DNA of 64,000 nucleotides from Rotaria sp. Silwood1 (taxonomy: Eukaryota > Rotifera > Eurotatoria > Philodinida > Philodinidae). The position numbers were made by a program, and so were the translations under genes. Below, in pieces: positions 23,284 through 35,814 of this stretch. How positions within the stretch are numbered: the stretch's first letter is position 1; each line of letters starts with the position of its first letter. The stretch lies in the NCBI GenBank assembly GCA_905250075.1, contig CAJNOP010000215.1, positions 227,680 through 291,679 of the forward strand, written 5' to 3'. The notes beneath the pieces were generated by a model. The model had not been told where the DNA came from and did not search any database. It saw nothing but the letters and a program-made list of their open reading frames with translations.

Positions 23284-24425
23284 TGAATGTTTAGAATAGT
23301 TGAAAAATATTTTCTTGGTTTCCGACAGATGAAAAAAGTCTCCAACTACAAGAACATTGATTCATAAATCAATCTCGAACAGAAAATAGTCTATTTTTTT
23401 AGCATGAAGAATCGTTGAAATATCTTGTTCCAGACTGCAGGTGTCTCAAACAGATATGACGTAGATTCGATATTCACAATTTGCAAGAATGTTCTATCTA
23501 ACTTTTTGTCTTTGAGAAACAAATCAATATTCTATTATTCAATTACACGGCGTTGTTTTGATTTTGATAACACTATTGTTTGAAAAAGACACAATAAACA
23601 TGCTAGAACAATCGTATAAGTATCCATTGCTTTTTTTTAAATTTCTGTTTATTTTGTAGGTTATTTACGGATAATTACTAAGAAAAAGTATTTTTTCATC
23701 ATTTGATTTATCTGGTTGTTAAAACGAATGCGTTTATGCTGTCAGTCAGTAAGAAGTATAAACTAAAAGACTAAATATTTCAAAAGTATTGTGATGTAGA
23801 CATTTTTTTTCATATCAAGAATCATTATCACGAGATGAACAGCATTCTGTGCAGTTCATAAACAATTACATATGACCATCAAATAGATTCGATCTTGGTG
23901 TTTTATAAGTCATTTATTGAGGACATATTAAGAACAAAGCTGTTATAAAAAAATGAAATCTTCACAGAATTTTATGAACTGAGCCAAAATTAGTTGTAAG
24001 CTACAAATCTATTCTAAATCTGTTGCTCAAATTTTTTTGTCGAAGAAAACTGGGTCTTTTAGTAAGACCTAGATATGCAAACATTCTCGTTACAAATCTC
24101 TAATTAGAACAAATTTGATTAGTATCTATTTTTAACATGTAGTTTTCCTAAAGGATGATAACCGTCATTCGAATTACGCATAGGCTTGCTCGTAATTAAA
24201 AAATTGTCAAACCAAGGGTAAATGCTGTATTCTATTCATTTATTATAAAAAATTCTCTCATCGCAATTCTTCCAGCATGAACGAGTAAAACATCAAGAAG
24301 TCTCTAGAACGACTGACAATAGTAAGAAAAGCATAGCGAGTTCATTTCATTAGAAAAAAAAATGGAATGATAGATTTAATATTCCATTTGACAATGAATG
24401 TTGATAGTGAAAGATTGTTTTAAAG
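23284..24425. other. gene-free stretch upstream of GPCR 1
   Basis: No gene is seen. It would contain the promoter of the GPCR that starts at 24426, but no clear TATA box stands out. Confidence 0.4.
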
Positions 24426-25726
24426 ATGAATACTACAAGTAATGACACGTTTGCTCCGGTAACAGAATCTTCTACTATTATTCATCCCAATCGAACATTG
24501 TTTGTGATTCTATATCGTTACGGATTGGGAATGATATTCTTAATTGGATTTTCGGGAAATCTAGCAAGTTTGGTGACATTCATGAGTCCAATTTTACGTG
24601 TTATATCAACTGGATTTCTATTCTTTATGGTTGCTGTTTCGGATATACTGTATCTGATGATAACAATCTTTGAGTTTGTCGAAGCTGGCATAGTACAAGG
24701 AGCAATTTTTCTATCTGTTTACGACAATGTCTGTCGCTTTCGTTGGTTTTCAAAAGGACTTATTCGATTTTGTTCAGCATGGATTCTAGTATTCATTGCT
24801 ATAGATCGTTGGCTGAGAACGCGTTTTCCATTCAAGGTTAATCAATGGTGTACTCGTCGCAATGCATCGATTGCAGTGTTGATTGCTACATTATTTGGTA
24901 TTGCTCTTCATAGTCATATGTTAAGTACTCAGCTATTTGGCAGATTCTTTCCTGGTATTCCATCGGTTGCGTGTGGACCTATTAATCCAACATCATTCTA
25001 TATGCCTTTCTTTTTTACTCAATGGCCAATTATTCAGGTAGGCAAAAACAGAAACGAAGATCGAAAAAAAATATATCCTTTGGAATATTTCAGGTCGTTT
25101 TCATCTCAATGATTCCTGCATTCTTAATGCTTGCCAGTAGTATCAGCATTCATCATTTAATTCACAAAGAGAAAAAACGTATCCAACCGATAAATAGCAA
25201 TATTCATGAACGTACAAGACAAGCACGCTTACAACGACAAATGTTACTTTTGATGATATCAAGTACCATTCTATTTTTAGTTACAACTCTGCCTATTAGT
25301 ATTTCTCAAATTACCAATGCTTATCTGCTTGGTGCAAATGCCCATGTCGATTTGAACGAGATCATCAATGAAGAAGCCATTGTCAATCTTTTACTCGATT
25401 TTAACTATGCTGTAAGTATAATTAATCTCTCAAAGGGATAGTATATAAACGAATAATATTATGAAATCCTTCAACAGCAATGAGATCTATCTTATATTCT
25501 AACATTTGATTTCAACACAACTATTTTCTGATAGATCAACTTCTATATTCATTGTTTGGCTTCGAAACTGTTTCGTAACGAATTTCTTCGATGTTTCAAA
25601 ATAGTGAATCGACAAAATCAAACGATGGTACCTGGTAGTATTCTTGAGTCTACTCGGAATAATATGACATTAGCTTCGATAACCTTACCTTCCGTCCAAA
25701 CTCATCGCAATCAATTGCACCAATAA
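24426..25726 (+). CDS. class A G-protein-coupled receptor (FMRFamide-receptor-like), 373 aa
   Basis: Three exons, 24426-25037, 25094-25411 and 25535-25726, join in phase 0 into 373 residues. The short N-terminus has three N-glycosylation sequons (NTT, NDT, NRT). TM1 carries the conserved GN (GFSGNLASLV, about 41-50). Cys103 before TM3 and Cys183 in the second outer loop fit the class A disulfide. TM3 ends AIDRW at 125-129, in place of DRY. TM6 starts MLLLMISSTILFLVTTLP. TM7 is LLLDFNYAINFYIHCLASKL, split by intron 2. The cytoplasmic tail is about 40 residues. Such receptors sit in the plasma membrane and bind neuropeptides; the ligand is not deducible. AATAAA occurs at about 25834. The frame is intact. 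Confidence 0.9.
25038..25093 (+). other. intron 1 of GPCR 1
   Basis: This 56-nt intron begins gtaggc and ends atttcag, phase 0. It lies in the loop after TM4/before TM5. Confidence 0.8.
25412..25534 (+). other. intron 2 of GPCR 1
   Basis: This 123-nt intron begins gtaagt and ends ttctgatag, phase 0, inside TM7 directly after NYA. GPCR 2 at 41.4-42.5 kb has an intron at the same protein position, which points to common descent. Confidence 0.85.
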
Positions 25727-28103
25727 AACTCTTCTTTATGAACATATTTCGGTTTTAGACATTCAAAATTCTCATCTACTAATTTCAATATTCGACTTCT
25801 CTTTTTGTTTCAAGATTTACCATTCATATTTTAAATAAAATTATTAAAATATTTTTTGATTCACATCCACACTCATTCTGATTAATAACTATATAATCTC
25901 ATGATTAGTCGGTTTAATAAAGTACTATGAAATCGATGTTTTTTGCATAATTTTCATGACGTAAAGTAATGTCGAGAGGTGTCATATTCCAAAAAGAAAC
26001 ATTTTAACTTATGGATGAAAATTAGAATTTTATCTCGAGGATGTGAATATGGCTTGTTGGAGTAGTTCTAAGTGCAAGTGTGTGTCGATAAAGAGAAGAT
26101 TAGAAACAAAAGAGACATCGATGATTACCTTAATGTTGGAAGTTTTCATACAGGCATAAATTTTATGCTATTAAATTTTTAAACTGTGAATCCTTATTTT
26201 TTCTACCGATAAAAACTAATCTGTATGAAAAATGTGTTCGTCAAGGTCAACGATAGAAGCCAAGAAATCTACAGCATAAAAAAGACTGGATTCTTTTCAT
26301 GAACTCATGATTTAGTATGGTTCAGAGCTTTTTGATGGAGAGAAAAATTGTTGCACGTTAACATCTGAAGGTATCCTTAGATGAATCATGAAAAATAATA
26401 TTATCGCAAATCAAAGAAGTTCTATAAAGTGCTGATACTCATACCAGTAGACACGTGAATGGTATATTCGTTTACTTAATCTTTTTTGTTATTTTATCAT
26501 TTTCTATTTTGAAACTATCTCTTGAAAATAATAAGAGTTTTATGTAGAATATTGTAGCATATTTCAATTATCATTAGATATTTGTTTCTATCGAGAATAA
26601 AATAATAAAAGACTCCTATCAAAAGTGAAAGACAGATAGCCATTCTAGGCTTTTTATATTTCTAAATCGATCACTTACATTCACTTATTTGTTTCTTCCT
26701 ACAGAAACACTTTACCATTAACGAGACTTTACAAATAAATTAAGTTAACAATAAAATAAACGGTATTGTTTATATAGAAATTTTATTATGATATATCCAA
26801 AGGAATAGTTTGTTAAAAATGATTATCGACTTCTGTTTATTTTTTTTCCTTCTTACTTTTGTTAATGTTTGCAATTTCGGGAAAAACGTCATCAATTAAA
26901 TAACAGTAAAAACGAAACTAAAAGGTCTTGACAAGCATTTTTAGTTGGAAAAAAAATAATAATCTGGAAAGAAGAAAGACAATATTATTGACTAGTACAG
27001 CAGGTTATGCATCAAACTCATTATATATTTTCTCCTGTAAGTCTTCTCGACAAAAATATTCTCATAACATTTTCATCGTCATCTATTGAAAAAACTATTA
27101 AGTGGATCATGGTGAAAAATCTTAAAATAATAAAAAAAAGAGATTGTCTTTTAATGCATTGAGTAACTTTTTAAATACAATAGAACAATAAATAGTAAAG
27201 ATAAATGTTGCAATTAATGTCTGAAGAATAAGGGAGACACTTTATCTTTATCTGATAAGGTAAAGTAAACTTGGATTACTTTAATTTACTCAGTAAAGTA
27301 AAGTGAAGTATCTCTAACTTTATCGAACAAGCAAGACATAGTAAAATAAGATGAAGTAAAGCATGTAGTTGATGGTTATTCATTTATTAATTTATTATTA
27401 CACATTAATCACATTCGAATACATCAAAACTTGCGTCAAATTACGGATCAAAGGCTCTGAAAAATGTAAATCTGATTTTATTACTTTGAAAGACAGCATC
27501 AAACTCTGAATATTCTTCATAATTCTGTATTTCACAGAATCATAACTCAAGCTTTGATACTTCAGGTCCCTCTTAGGTATTGAAAAAAATTTTCTAGCTT
27601 TCCAATCACAAGTCTTTATAATTCAATAGCACCAAGTGTGCAGATGACAAATATTTCATTTATTTTTAGAAAGTACTTAAATAATATGACAGATCCGAAG
27701 CAATCCATAGCGTCACGAAGACCTACTTTATTTCTAACAATTTCATGAAAATACCACCAAATTCGTTTCATCAAAGTTCAAATGGATTTCACTTGATCAA
27801 AATTTCTATTCTAACTATAAATCCATTGAAAGAACCTTCTCTTAACTAATTTTAATGAACTTTGAAGTTTTTAACGGTGTAGAACACAGATGACTTTGAC
27901 GTAAACTCACGCAATCTCGCTGAAATTTTTTATAGGTAGATCAGAGGTGGCATTATATAAATGATCTACTCAAGCAACTGGTTTGAGCTGTGGCTGATCC
28001 GTAGAAACACTAAAGCAATGGGTGCCTGTGCCAATCCAACTGAGTTAACATTCCTAACTCGTATTTGCTGACTTAGTTCTGTGTTTTATTTCCAAATATA
28101 ACA
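25727..28103. other. gene-free stretch with a TAAAGTA-rich patch
   Basis: No gene is supported. Between about 27236 and 27362, words such as TAAAGTAAAG and its complement CTTTACTTTA are dense and mutually complementary. A short C-rich scrap (cacatccacactcattc) is at 25862-25878. Confidence 0.4.
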
Positions 28104-28319
28104 GGGTATGGGTGTTGGTATGGGTGTGGGTGGGTGGGTGGGTGTGGGTGTGGGTGTGGGGTGGATGTGGGTGTGGAGTGTGGGTGTGGGTGGGTGTGGA
28201 GTGTGGATGTGGGTGTGTGGGTGTGGGTGTGGGTGTGTGGGTCGGTGTGGGTGTGGTATATGGATTCGAATAATGTTCATGCTCATCCACACCCACACCC
28301 ACACTCACACCCACACCCT
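28104..28319. repeat. telomere-like inverted array 6
   Basis: The long G arm 28104-28257 contains TGTGGG, TGGGTGGG and GGAGTG variants. The spacer is about 28 nt (tatatggattcgaataatgt onwards). The short C arm is 28286-28319. Confidence 0.92.
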
Positions 28320-28394
28320 CCGTCCAATTCCGTCTAATTCCGGAATTGTAACTTGTACTTTTATTCTCTCAATCTTTATCGATGTAATGACCAT

Positions 28395-28830
28395 CTGATT
28401 CCGGTCAGGAATTCCGCATTTGAGCGGATCGGGAATCGCTGGGAATTGCTAGGAATTCCGCGGAATTCCTTCCAATTTCTTGCGATCCCGGATCGGTCAG
28501 ATACCCAAAATTCCGTCCCGGAATTACATCCAGTTATAAAGCTCAGAGGATGCGTGTGATACCAAGGCTGAGCGATTCCGAAATCACTAGGAATTCTGCG
28601 GAATTGCTTCGAAATCTTTGCGATTCCGGATCCGTCCGATACCAGGAATTCCGGCCCGGAATTGGATGCACTTATAAGCCTCAGCGGATGAAAATGATAC
28701 CATGGCTGGGCGATTCCGGAATCGATAGGATCTGTTGTAAATGATTGCAGAATCGGATTATGGTGTGGTTGAATTTAGTTCCGGAATCGGCGGAATCGAT
28801 TCCGGAACGGGAACTGATTTCCGAATGTTC
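28395..28830. repeat. 138-bp satellite-like repeat rich in GGAATTCC
   Basis: The anchors taggaattccg, taggaattctg and taggatctg fall at 28450, 28588 and 28726, an exact 138-bp step. Each copy contains several GGAATTCC/TTCCGGAA palindromes and a gcgattccgg motif. About 2.5-3 copies are present. Open frames across it are repeat artefacts. Confidence 0.8.
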
Positions 28831-30955
28831 AACATCGCGGAATGGGATGTATTCTCTCTTAAAAATCTAAGACACCTTCAAAATGATTGTCAACAGTCAA
28901 GAAAACTTTTCACAGATTTGGTCGGCCTCCTACGAAACATAGAAAGTCTGTAGTCACAGAGAAGAAAATAAAAGCCTCGCTATCATTACAGCTCGGTTTA
29001 CTAGTCTGATATCACAAACAGCTTTGCACTAAAAACCAATATCAAGGACCATATGCTCATGTTATATACTGATTTTTCTACCAGTAATAGATTTTAATCG
29101 ATATTTTATTTTTCAATAGATCTTAATATGTCGATACTTATGTAAAGCTATTCTCACATTCTGATAATGTTAAATTTTCCGTTCCATAATATAAATTTCT
29201 GACATACTTTGAACGCCTCTTTGGATATCGAATTGATCTATGAAAAAATTGTTCGAATTCTTCCGTAGTCTACAAAATGCATCCAATAAGATCCCACATA
29301 TATATTCATCAGAATTTCAAATAGTCTATGCCTACCATTTTGATTTTCATATTTATATTAGACTATCTTAAAAGATTGGCTTTTCTCATAAGATTTAGAT
29401 AAAAAAATAAACCAATTTTTGTTCGAAATATTCCTTTGTGCATGTAAATATTTTTCAAGTTCAAGTTCAAATGAACAAGCTAAATATTTTCATATAAATA
29501 TCTATTTAAATTGAAAAATGAATTGAAGTAAAAATTATCAACTTTTATATTATCTGCAAGGAAACTTGTCTGATGTTTCCGATAATGTAAGTTTTATTTA
29601 TTTCAACATGAAATTAAATGCAATAACATCTTTCTAGAACAGTCATGCTCTGTTAACTATCAGTCATCGAATTATCGAACGGAGATGCAATGAAATGTCT
29701 CCTTACTAGTAATTGTTTAATTTTGAACGATTCCAATCATCTCACATTATACAGAAATCAATACCGATTTGTGCACTCCATATGAAATGAATGTCATTGA
29801 ATAACTATGAGTTCTTTTTGCTTCTTTGTCGTCACTCGCCATCTTACCTTTCAGTGAATTTTTTATTGTTGCTGTGTGCAGCCCTTCTCATAGAGTGCTT
29901 ATTTGATAAGAATTTTTAAAAAACGAAAAATAGGAGGTAAACACAGGCAGCAACAGAACATAAGGGTTTGACATGCTGCAAAAGTAAGATACGAATCATT
30001 CAAAAAAAAAGACAAGCCAACAGTGTGAGACACAGAAAACATTCCAATCAACAACAACACATTATTCAAATTACGAAGAACTTGGTGACTTTAATAATTT
30101 AATCCTAGTAAGTAACTTATTAGGAAGGTGCGAAATGCAAAAGAAATTATATTGACTGTTATGTACTTAGCACAAAGAAACTGAGAATATTTTACTTCTT
30201 CTTTTCTCCCATTGTATTCATTAATTTCAGTTATTAAAGACATAAGAAGACAAAAATGAATATAATACGCTTGCGACTTTAATGAGGCTACGTATAAAGA
30301 GGACACGAACATAATGGTAAAATCTGAATGTTGGTAAGAGCAACAGTGGAAAAGTTTCCAATCACAGCAAAATCTATCACAGTGAGGTCAGGAAGCTTTG
30401 CTTCAGTCACTGATGTAACAAAGTTAGAGAGGCAACCTTAACCACTCACAGTAATGCGAAACATAAAGAGCCAATCATTTCGAGTCACAAGATAATACGC
30501 AAGTCGTTGATGAAACAACTTTGTTCCCAATGACTATGAGTGAAAATTAAACCTAAAAACTTTGCGTCACATGGTCATGTTTCAAAGTCAGTATGCAATA
30601 TTTCGAGCCTTTGATCAATTTGGCAAGGTAGCGGCAAAAACCTCAGGTTCACATAGAAATTCATAGAAATGACTCCATAAAGCTGCAGACGATAGCAAAA
30701 TCTGTAAGGACGAATGCTAAAAGCTTCACTAGGTATGGGAATCCTTGAGAGTCACGGAAAAAATCTCCTGCTCTCACAAACGCTGATGATGGTAACGGCA
30801 CGGGAGCCGCAATTATCCAGGCCATTTATTAGGATGCCAGCGAAAAGCTGCAAGCGATACAGAAAATCATAAGAACAACATCAACAGATTTAGATTCAAG
30901 TAGAAATCTGTAAGACAGTCGATGAGAACACTTAGCCCACCGATCAATGTGTCCA
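28831..30955. other. gene-free stretch
   Basis: No gene. Between 30600 and 30900 two diverged copies of a short phrase (aaagctgca..gcgata) lie about 166 bp apart, suggesting another old tandem repeat. Confidence 0.4.
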
Positions 30956-31109
30956 AGTCAGGGCAAGCAGTGTAAGCACCGCGAAATTACACGCCACAAG
31001 GAAATTAAAAAAGCTACAAGGAGATCTAACCACGATCCACAAATTGGCAATCCAAGAAATTCAAGAAAGACCCATAAAATATTGACATACAAGTTTACAT
31101 TGCAATGGA

Positions 31110-31220
31110 ATTCAAGCAGTTCAAGAAAATCAAGCAATTCTAGAAATTCTAGAAATTCAAAGAATTCAATTTCTTGAATTCCTTGATTTTCTAGAATTTC
31201 TTGTTTTTCTTGAATTGTCA
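31110..31220. repeat. palindromic patch of TTCTAGAA/GAATTC words
   Basis: The left side repeats attctagaaattc and caagaaaatcaagc, and the right side repeats the complements (tttctagaatttcttg). The patch can fold on itself around the centre aaagaattcaatttcttg. Confidence 0.6.
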
Positions 31221-32520
31221 ACTTTTGGGTCATGGTTACTGCTCAAAAGAGTATGTAATGAGTTCAGTGTTGTTTAAAACATAGGAATCCGTATTTTCAG
31301 CCTATTTGACCCAAATATGAGTGAGAAAATTGCTTCGCATCTAGAAGAGTTTTCGCCCTTTCAAATTTTTCTATTATACTTGCTACAATTCAACACAGAA
31401 AAATGCTAGAGACCTCGGAAACATCTAGTCTTACTCCGAATTCAATGCTCTTTCAGCCCAGAGCATTTTTGACGAAAAAGTTTCGAAAGGTTTTTGAGAG
31501 TTTTCTAGAGATCCGATTTTCTAGAAAACTACCAGGGATACCGCAAGGCACTCAAAGTTATTTTCCCTAAATCAAACATTGTCTGCAACTAGTAATCCAA
31601 AATTTCAACTCATTTGAACGAAATATGACGGAGCTATTCACTGGTAACCTCAAGGATTTACCGTAAAAAAGTCTAATTTTTCGTATTTCCCAAATTTCTC
31701 TACAAAGACAAATGATTTTTCGAACAGCTCTCTTTTAAAGTGTAGCACAGAATTTTACGCATCTGTGAATAGAAAAATTTTCGCATTAAACTTTTATCCG
31801 AAAAAGTTAATAGGCTCGGAAGAGTGAGGTACATTTTTCCAGATAGTCGGTTCTTGAAGTTTCTTAAATTTTCAGTTTACGATTGAAACTTTTCATGCAT
31901 ACTTTTCAAAATCTAGTTTTTGACGAGTAGTACAATAAAAAAATTCAAAGCGTTAAGTTACCTAGGAAAAAAGTTGTGAATAAATTTCTGAAAACCCTGT
32001 TTTTTTCCAATTTTTTGTGAAGTGTTTAGTGTTATACGTTTTTTTCCACGAAGGAAGAAGCTAATCGGGCTGAAAATATGATATTCATGATCAATGCGTT
32101 CTGGCAAATTAGAATCTATATAATAAAGTCAAAAATAAATTTCACCCGACTTTTTGCATTACGTGCACTTTATATTCTGAAACGTCAAGTTCTACATTTT
32201 AGAATAACTTTGAAAGTTACACTTTGTTTGCCTTCGAAGAAAAATGCGAAAGACACTGAAGATGTACGGGATTCTATAATTTTGACCAGCATTGCAGCTT
32301 TTGTGCTATAATGTCAAAGGGGATTCCAGTAGTACTAAACATTATTTGGTTGTAGCAGATCTTTCTTGTGTCCATCCGTTTGTTTCATTTTTTCGTTTAC
32401 CAGTTCTGTATTTATTGTAGAGCAATTATACAGTTATACAATTATTTCAAATTCATTGACTTCACAAGAACCAACAACATCATCTTTAAAAACAGTCAAT
32501 TTTTTGACACTCCACTTAGA
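31221..32520. other. gene-free stretch, end part is 5' leader of the ART gene
   Basis: No gene is seen from 31221 to 32340. A splice-acceptor-like ttattgtag at about 32413-32421 precedes the ATG at 32521 by 100 bases and may accept a spliced leader. Confidence 0.4.
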
Positions 32521-35392
32521 ATGCATCGAAGGCAATCTAACCGTTATAACTTTAATCGAGAGTTAATTAATCTTGACAGCCATCAGTTAATCTGGTGCTC
32601 TGAATATGTAGGCGACATTACCACTGTCCAACCGTCACCTGCGATTGATCAATTGAGACAAATTGTTGATTACACAAAATTCTTTGACAACATCGACAAT
32701 TGCCATCAATACTTACAGCAAACAAGTACCACTGACACATTCCTTGTTATCTCAGAAAACTCCAGTGAAAAACTGACTCTGCTTATTCATGAACTGAAAA
32801 ACATCAAGTCAGTTTACATTTATTGTGGTAAGGAACCCGATTTTGAACGGTCGTCGTTTCAGTCTGATTCTACAAAGGTATGAAAATATCATATTCATTT
32901 TACTTCCGGATTCAAAATAAAGAAGGCTTTGCTATTTTTCTTGAGTAGTTATTTAAAAAAGGTATTGCTCTGCATTTTGCACTATTCAAAAGAGAATATT
33001 TGGAGAAAAATATGTATGTAAAAATAAAAAATTTTCGATGATATATGTTTCTGAAATATTATAATTCAGAAAAATTAGGAAAAATTACCGGATTATCTTG
33101 AGAATAATTTTTTGAGAAATTCAGATATGCCCAGGGCAAAAAGTTTCCAGATTTTGATGAGATTTTTGTTGCAGATTCATGACGACGTTCTAACTTCACG
33201 TACAAAGTTTCAGCTCAGTGCGATTTAGTTTAGCGGACATATATTTATTACAAGTGTTAAAAATCGAATTGGCTACGTGTTTGAAGTTGTACGCACAAGT
33301 TTTTTACCGTGTCATACCTCTATACATGATGAAAGCGCTGAAAAAATAGAGCTAGACGAAAGCTAATTTAGTATGAAAGGCGGGCAGAGTTATAACCATT
33401 TTTTTTTCGTTTTCACCTGCACATAGTCGCACATATTTCCTGGCAATAATTGTTAGTTTTCGCTCTACGCGTTACGTGTGTACCTTCAATTTTATTAAAA
33501 TAATACGATTTTTTAAGACTGTCAAGCAAAAATATGCTGATCTAGAACGATTACTCAACCATTTGACAGAAGATGTGGCTCTTTATTTGAAACAATTGAA
33601 AGTTGGGATTTTTAGCGAGATAAGCAAACAGGAAAACACAACCGATTCACCGTTTTCGTGGTGGCCAAAATACATACAAATGCTATGTCATTTACCATAT
33701 CCAGATACCTGCCGTACAAACTTTCTTATTACGCTAAAAGAATATTATAAAGGAAGATACGTAGAGTTGAGATTGTTGGACGAATTTGAAAAAACATATA
33801 CCTCAGACAGCGCAATTTGGTGGTACACACGCGACACATTTCTCTATCGTCTTCTAAACAAGGCACTACGACAACAGCATACTAAACTGATATTTCTTTT
33901 TGGCTTTTACATAAAAGATATTTATATCACACTGAAAGCTGAATATGAAAAAATCAAAGCTCGATATTACGATGAAGGATCTGTAACAGTTTATCGTGGA
34001 CAACTTATGTCGCAAAACGAGATTGAAAGTTTGCAAAAAGAAGATTATGAAGAAATAGTCGTTAATAGTTTCTTTTCAACGTCTCTCGATCGCGAATCAG
34101 TTCTCTTCTTATTGGACCCGTCAATACCACGTGACGATGACCTGCAGAGTGTGTTGCTTGAAATTAAGTTATACACTCAATGGGAATATCGTCCTTTTGG
34201 CGATATTTCACATTTGTCTTCTTTTCCAACTGAAAGTGAAATTCTACTCATGATAGGAACTATGTTAGATGTTGTTGAGGTATCTTACGATAGTAAAACA
34301 AATATGTATTCCATAAAGCTAAGCCAACCCAGTCTTTATGAGATAGAAGACGATGAGTTGGACAATATGATAGTGAGAGAAAAATTTAAAAATTGTATAA
34401 TGGAAATTGGACCTATAAATGAAGATACGAGTTTTATTTTTGATGAGCTGAAGGAAACGTTTCCTGATGAGCAAGGGTGGTTAGAGGCAATCGAGTCGCG
34501 TTGTAAAGCTCAGCATTATGAATTTATCGAACACAATTACAATGAAGCACTGTTGCATTATGAACTGGCCTTAAAAGCTTATGAAAAATTTTTAAATGAT
34601 GATGAATTAAACATAACTGTTGACATTGCGCGAACCTACTGTAATATTGGAAGCATTCATTCATCAGAATTGGAAGATAACATTGTCGCAACCAAATATT
34701 ATGATCTTGCAATCGCTAGCTGCATTTCTTCTCTTGAGAAAATGATTAATCAAAGACAACGATTCACCATTTTCGACATGCTAGCAAACATATACCGCTA
34801 TAAAATACAGTTAAGCACTAATGAAAATGAAAGACAAGATAATGTAAAATCGTGTATCCAATACCGGGAGCTTCAGTTGCAAGAACTCACAATGTATTAC
34901 TCGCCTCATCACATAAAAGTTGCAACATGTCTTAGTAGTTTAGCTGATTTGCAAGCATCAATATTTCTTTTCCAAGATGCATTAGTCAATTATGAAAAGG
35001 TTATAGAAATATGTAATTCACAAAATAATCCGGATTTCGCTTGGATTGCTAATACGTACAATACAATATGCCAAATGATGTGTGTCGAACAGAAAAAAGA
35101 TTATAATGCCGCACTTTACTATAAGACAAAAGTATATGAGTACTGGGTAAAAGCCGATAAACACACTTCAAAGATCACCGGAAGAGATGAAAAATATTAT
35201 GAACCTAAAGCTGCTAGATATCATTTGGGACTGGCCGACATTTATTTGAAAATGTGTCTGTTTGAAACAGCCTTTGAGCATTTAATAGTAGCAAAGCAAG
35301 GCTATGCAGATAGCTTATTTGAATTTAAAGAGCAGGAAATTGAATTCATTGAGCAACAGATAGAAGATCTGAAACCGTTGTTGCTCAGATAA
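32521..35392 (+). CDS. ADP-ribosyltransferase with C-terminal TPR repeats, about 743 aa
   Basis: Exon 1 (32521-32877, 119 aa) and exon 2 (33518-35392, 624 aa plus stop) join in phase 0. The N-terminus is a predicted mixed alpha/beta region (SHQLIWCSEYVGD, TFLVISENSSEKL, SVYIYCGK) common to bdelloid members. The catalytic domain has the arginine-specific R-S-E signature: Arg279 in VTVYRGQ, Ser306 in NSFFSTSLD and the E-x-E pair Glu358/Glu360 in SFPTESEILLMIG. The E-x-E form predicts transfer of ADP-ribose from NAD to arginine. From about residue 450, tetratricopeptide repeats follow (NYNEALLHYELALKAYEK; ATKYYDLAIASC; FQDALVNYEKVIEIC), which usually bind partner proteins. There is no signal peptide or membrane segment, so it is probably cytosolic. 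The frame is intact. The ATG was chosen because it matches the usual start of the family; an upstream in-frame extension opens only with GTG. Confidence 0.9.
32878..33517 (+). other. 640-nt intron of the ART/TPR gene
   Basis: It begins gtatgaaaat and ends attttttaag. At 640 nt it is five or more times longer than the other introns here. Its centre (about 33060-33420) resembles the non-coding repetitive DNA elsewhere in the window, so it may contain an insertion. The acceptor is a prediction; a nearby AG in the same phase is possible. Confidence 0.6.
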
Positions 35393-35814
35393 AATTATAT
35401 GAATGCCTTCATTTATCAGCCGTAAACCGATATGTTTCAAGCAAGCTGTTTAGTAGTTATTTATTACTAACCAACTCAAAAAAATCGAACTGACAGAGCT
35501 ATATATTTTTTTAATTTCGCTTTCTTTATTGTTACGTTCGGGAGTGCTTACAAGAAAATACCGCGTTAGCATTCACAGTTGTTTTTATTAACACAACCAT
35601 GAGTGATATAAGCATGCAAAAGGAAGCATAATAGATTTATGCGATGGCATGTTTGAATTTATAATAAGATAAACGAAAGGAAAGAAAAAAAAATAAAAGA
35701 AAAAGAAAAAGATAAGAGAGAGAAAGTAAGAAGAAAGAACAAGTATCAACACACAATAAAATGGCAGATATCACATAGATAGAAATTCAAGCCACTGAAG
35801 AAGCAGACATTGAT
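35393..35814. other. gene-free spacer with a purine tract
   Basis: A GA/AAAG-rich tract runs from about 35680 to 35745. No gene. Confidence 0.45.

Noticed and set aside
35680-35745. Purine tract considered as a LINE poly-A tail
   Set aside because: For the minus-strand LINE a tail would read as T on the plus strand, while this tract is A/G-rich on the plus strand.
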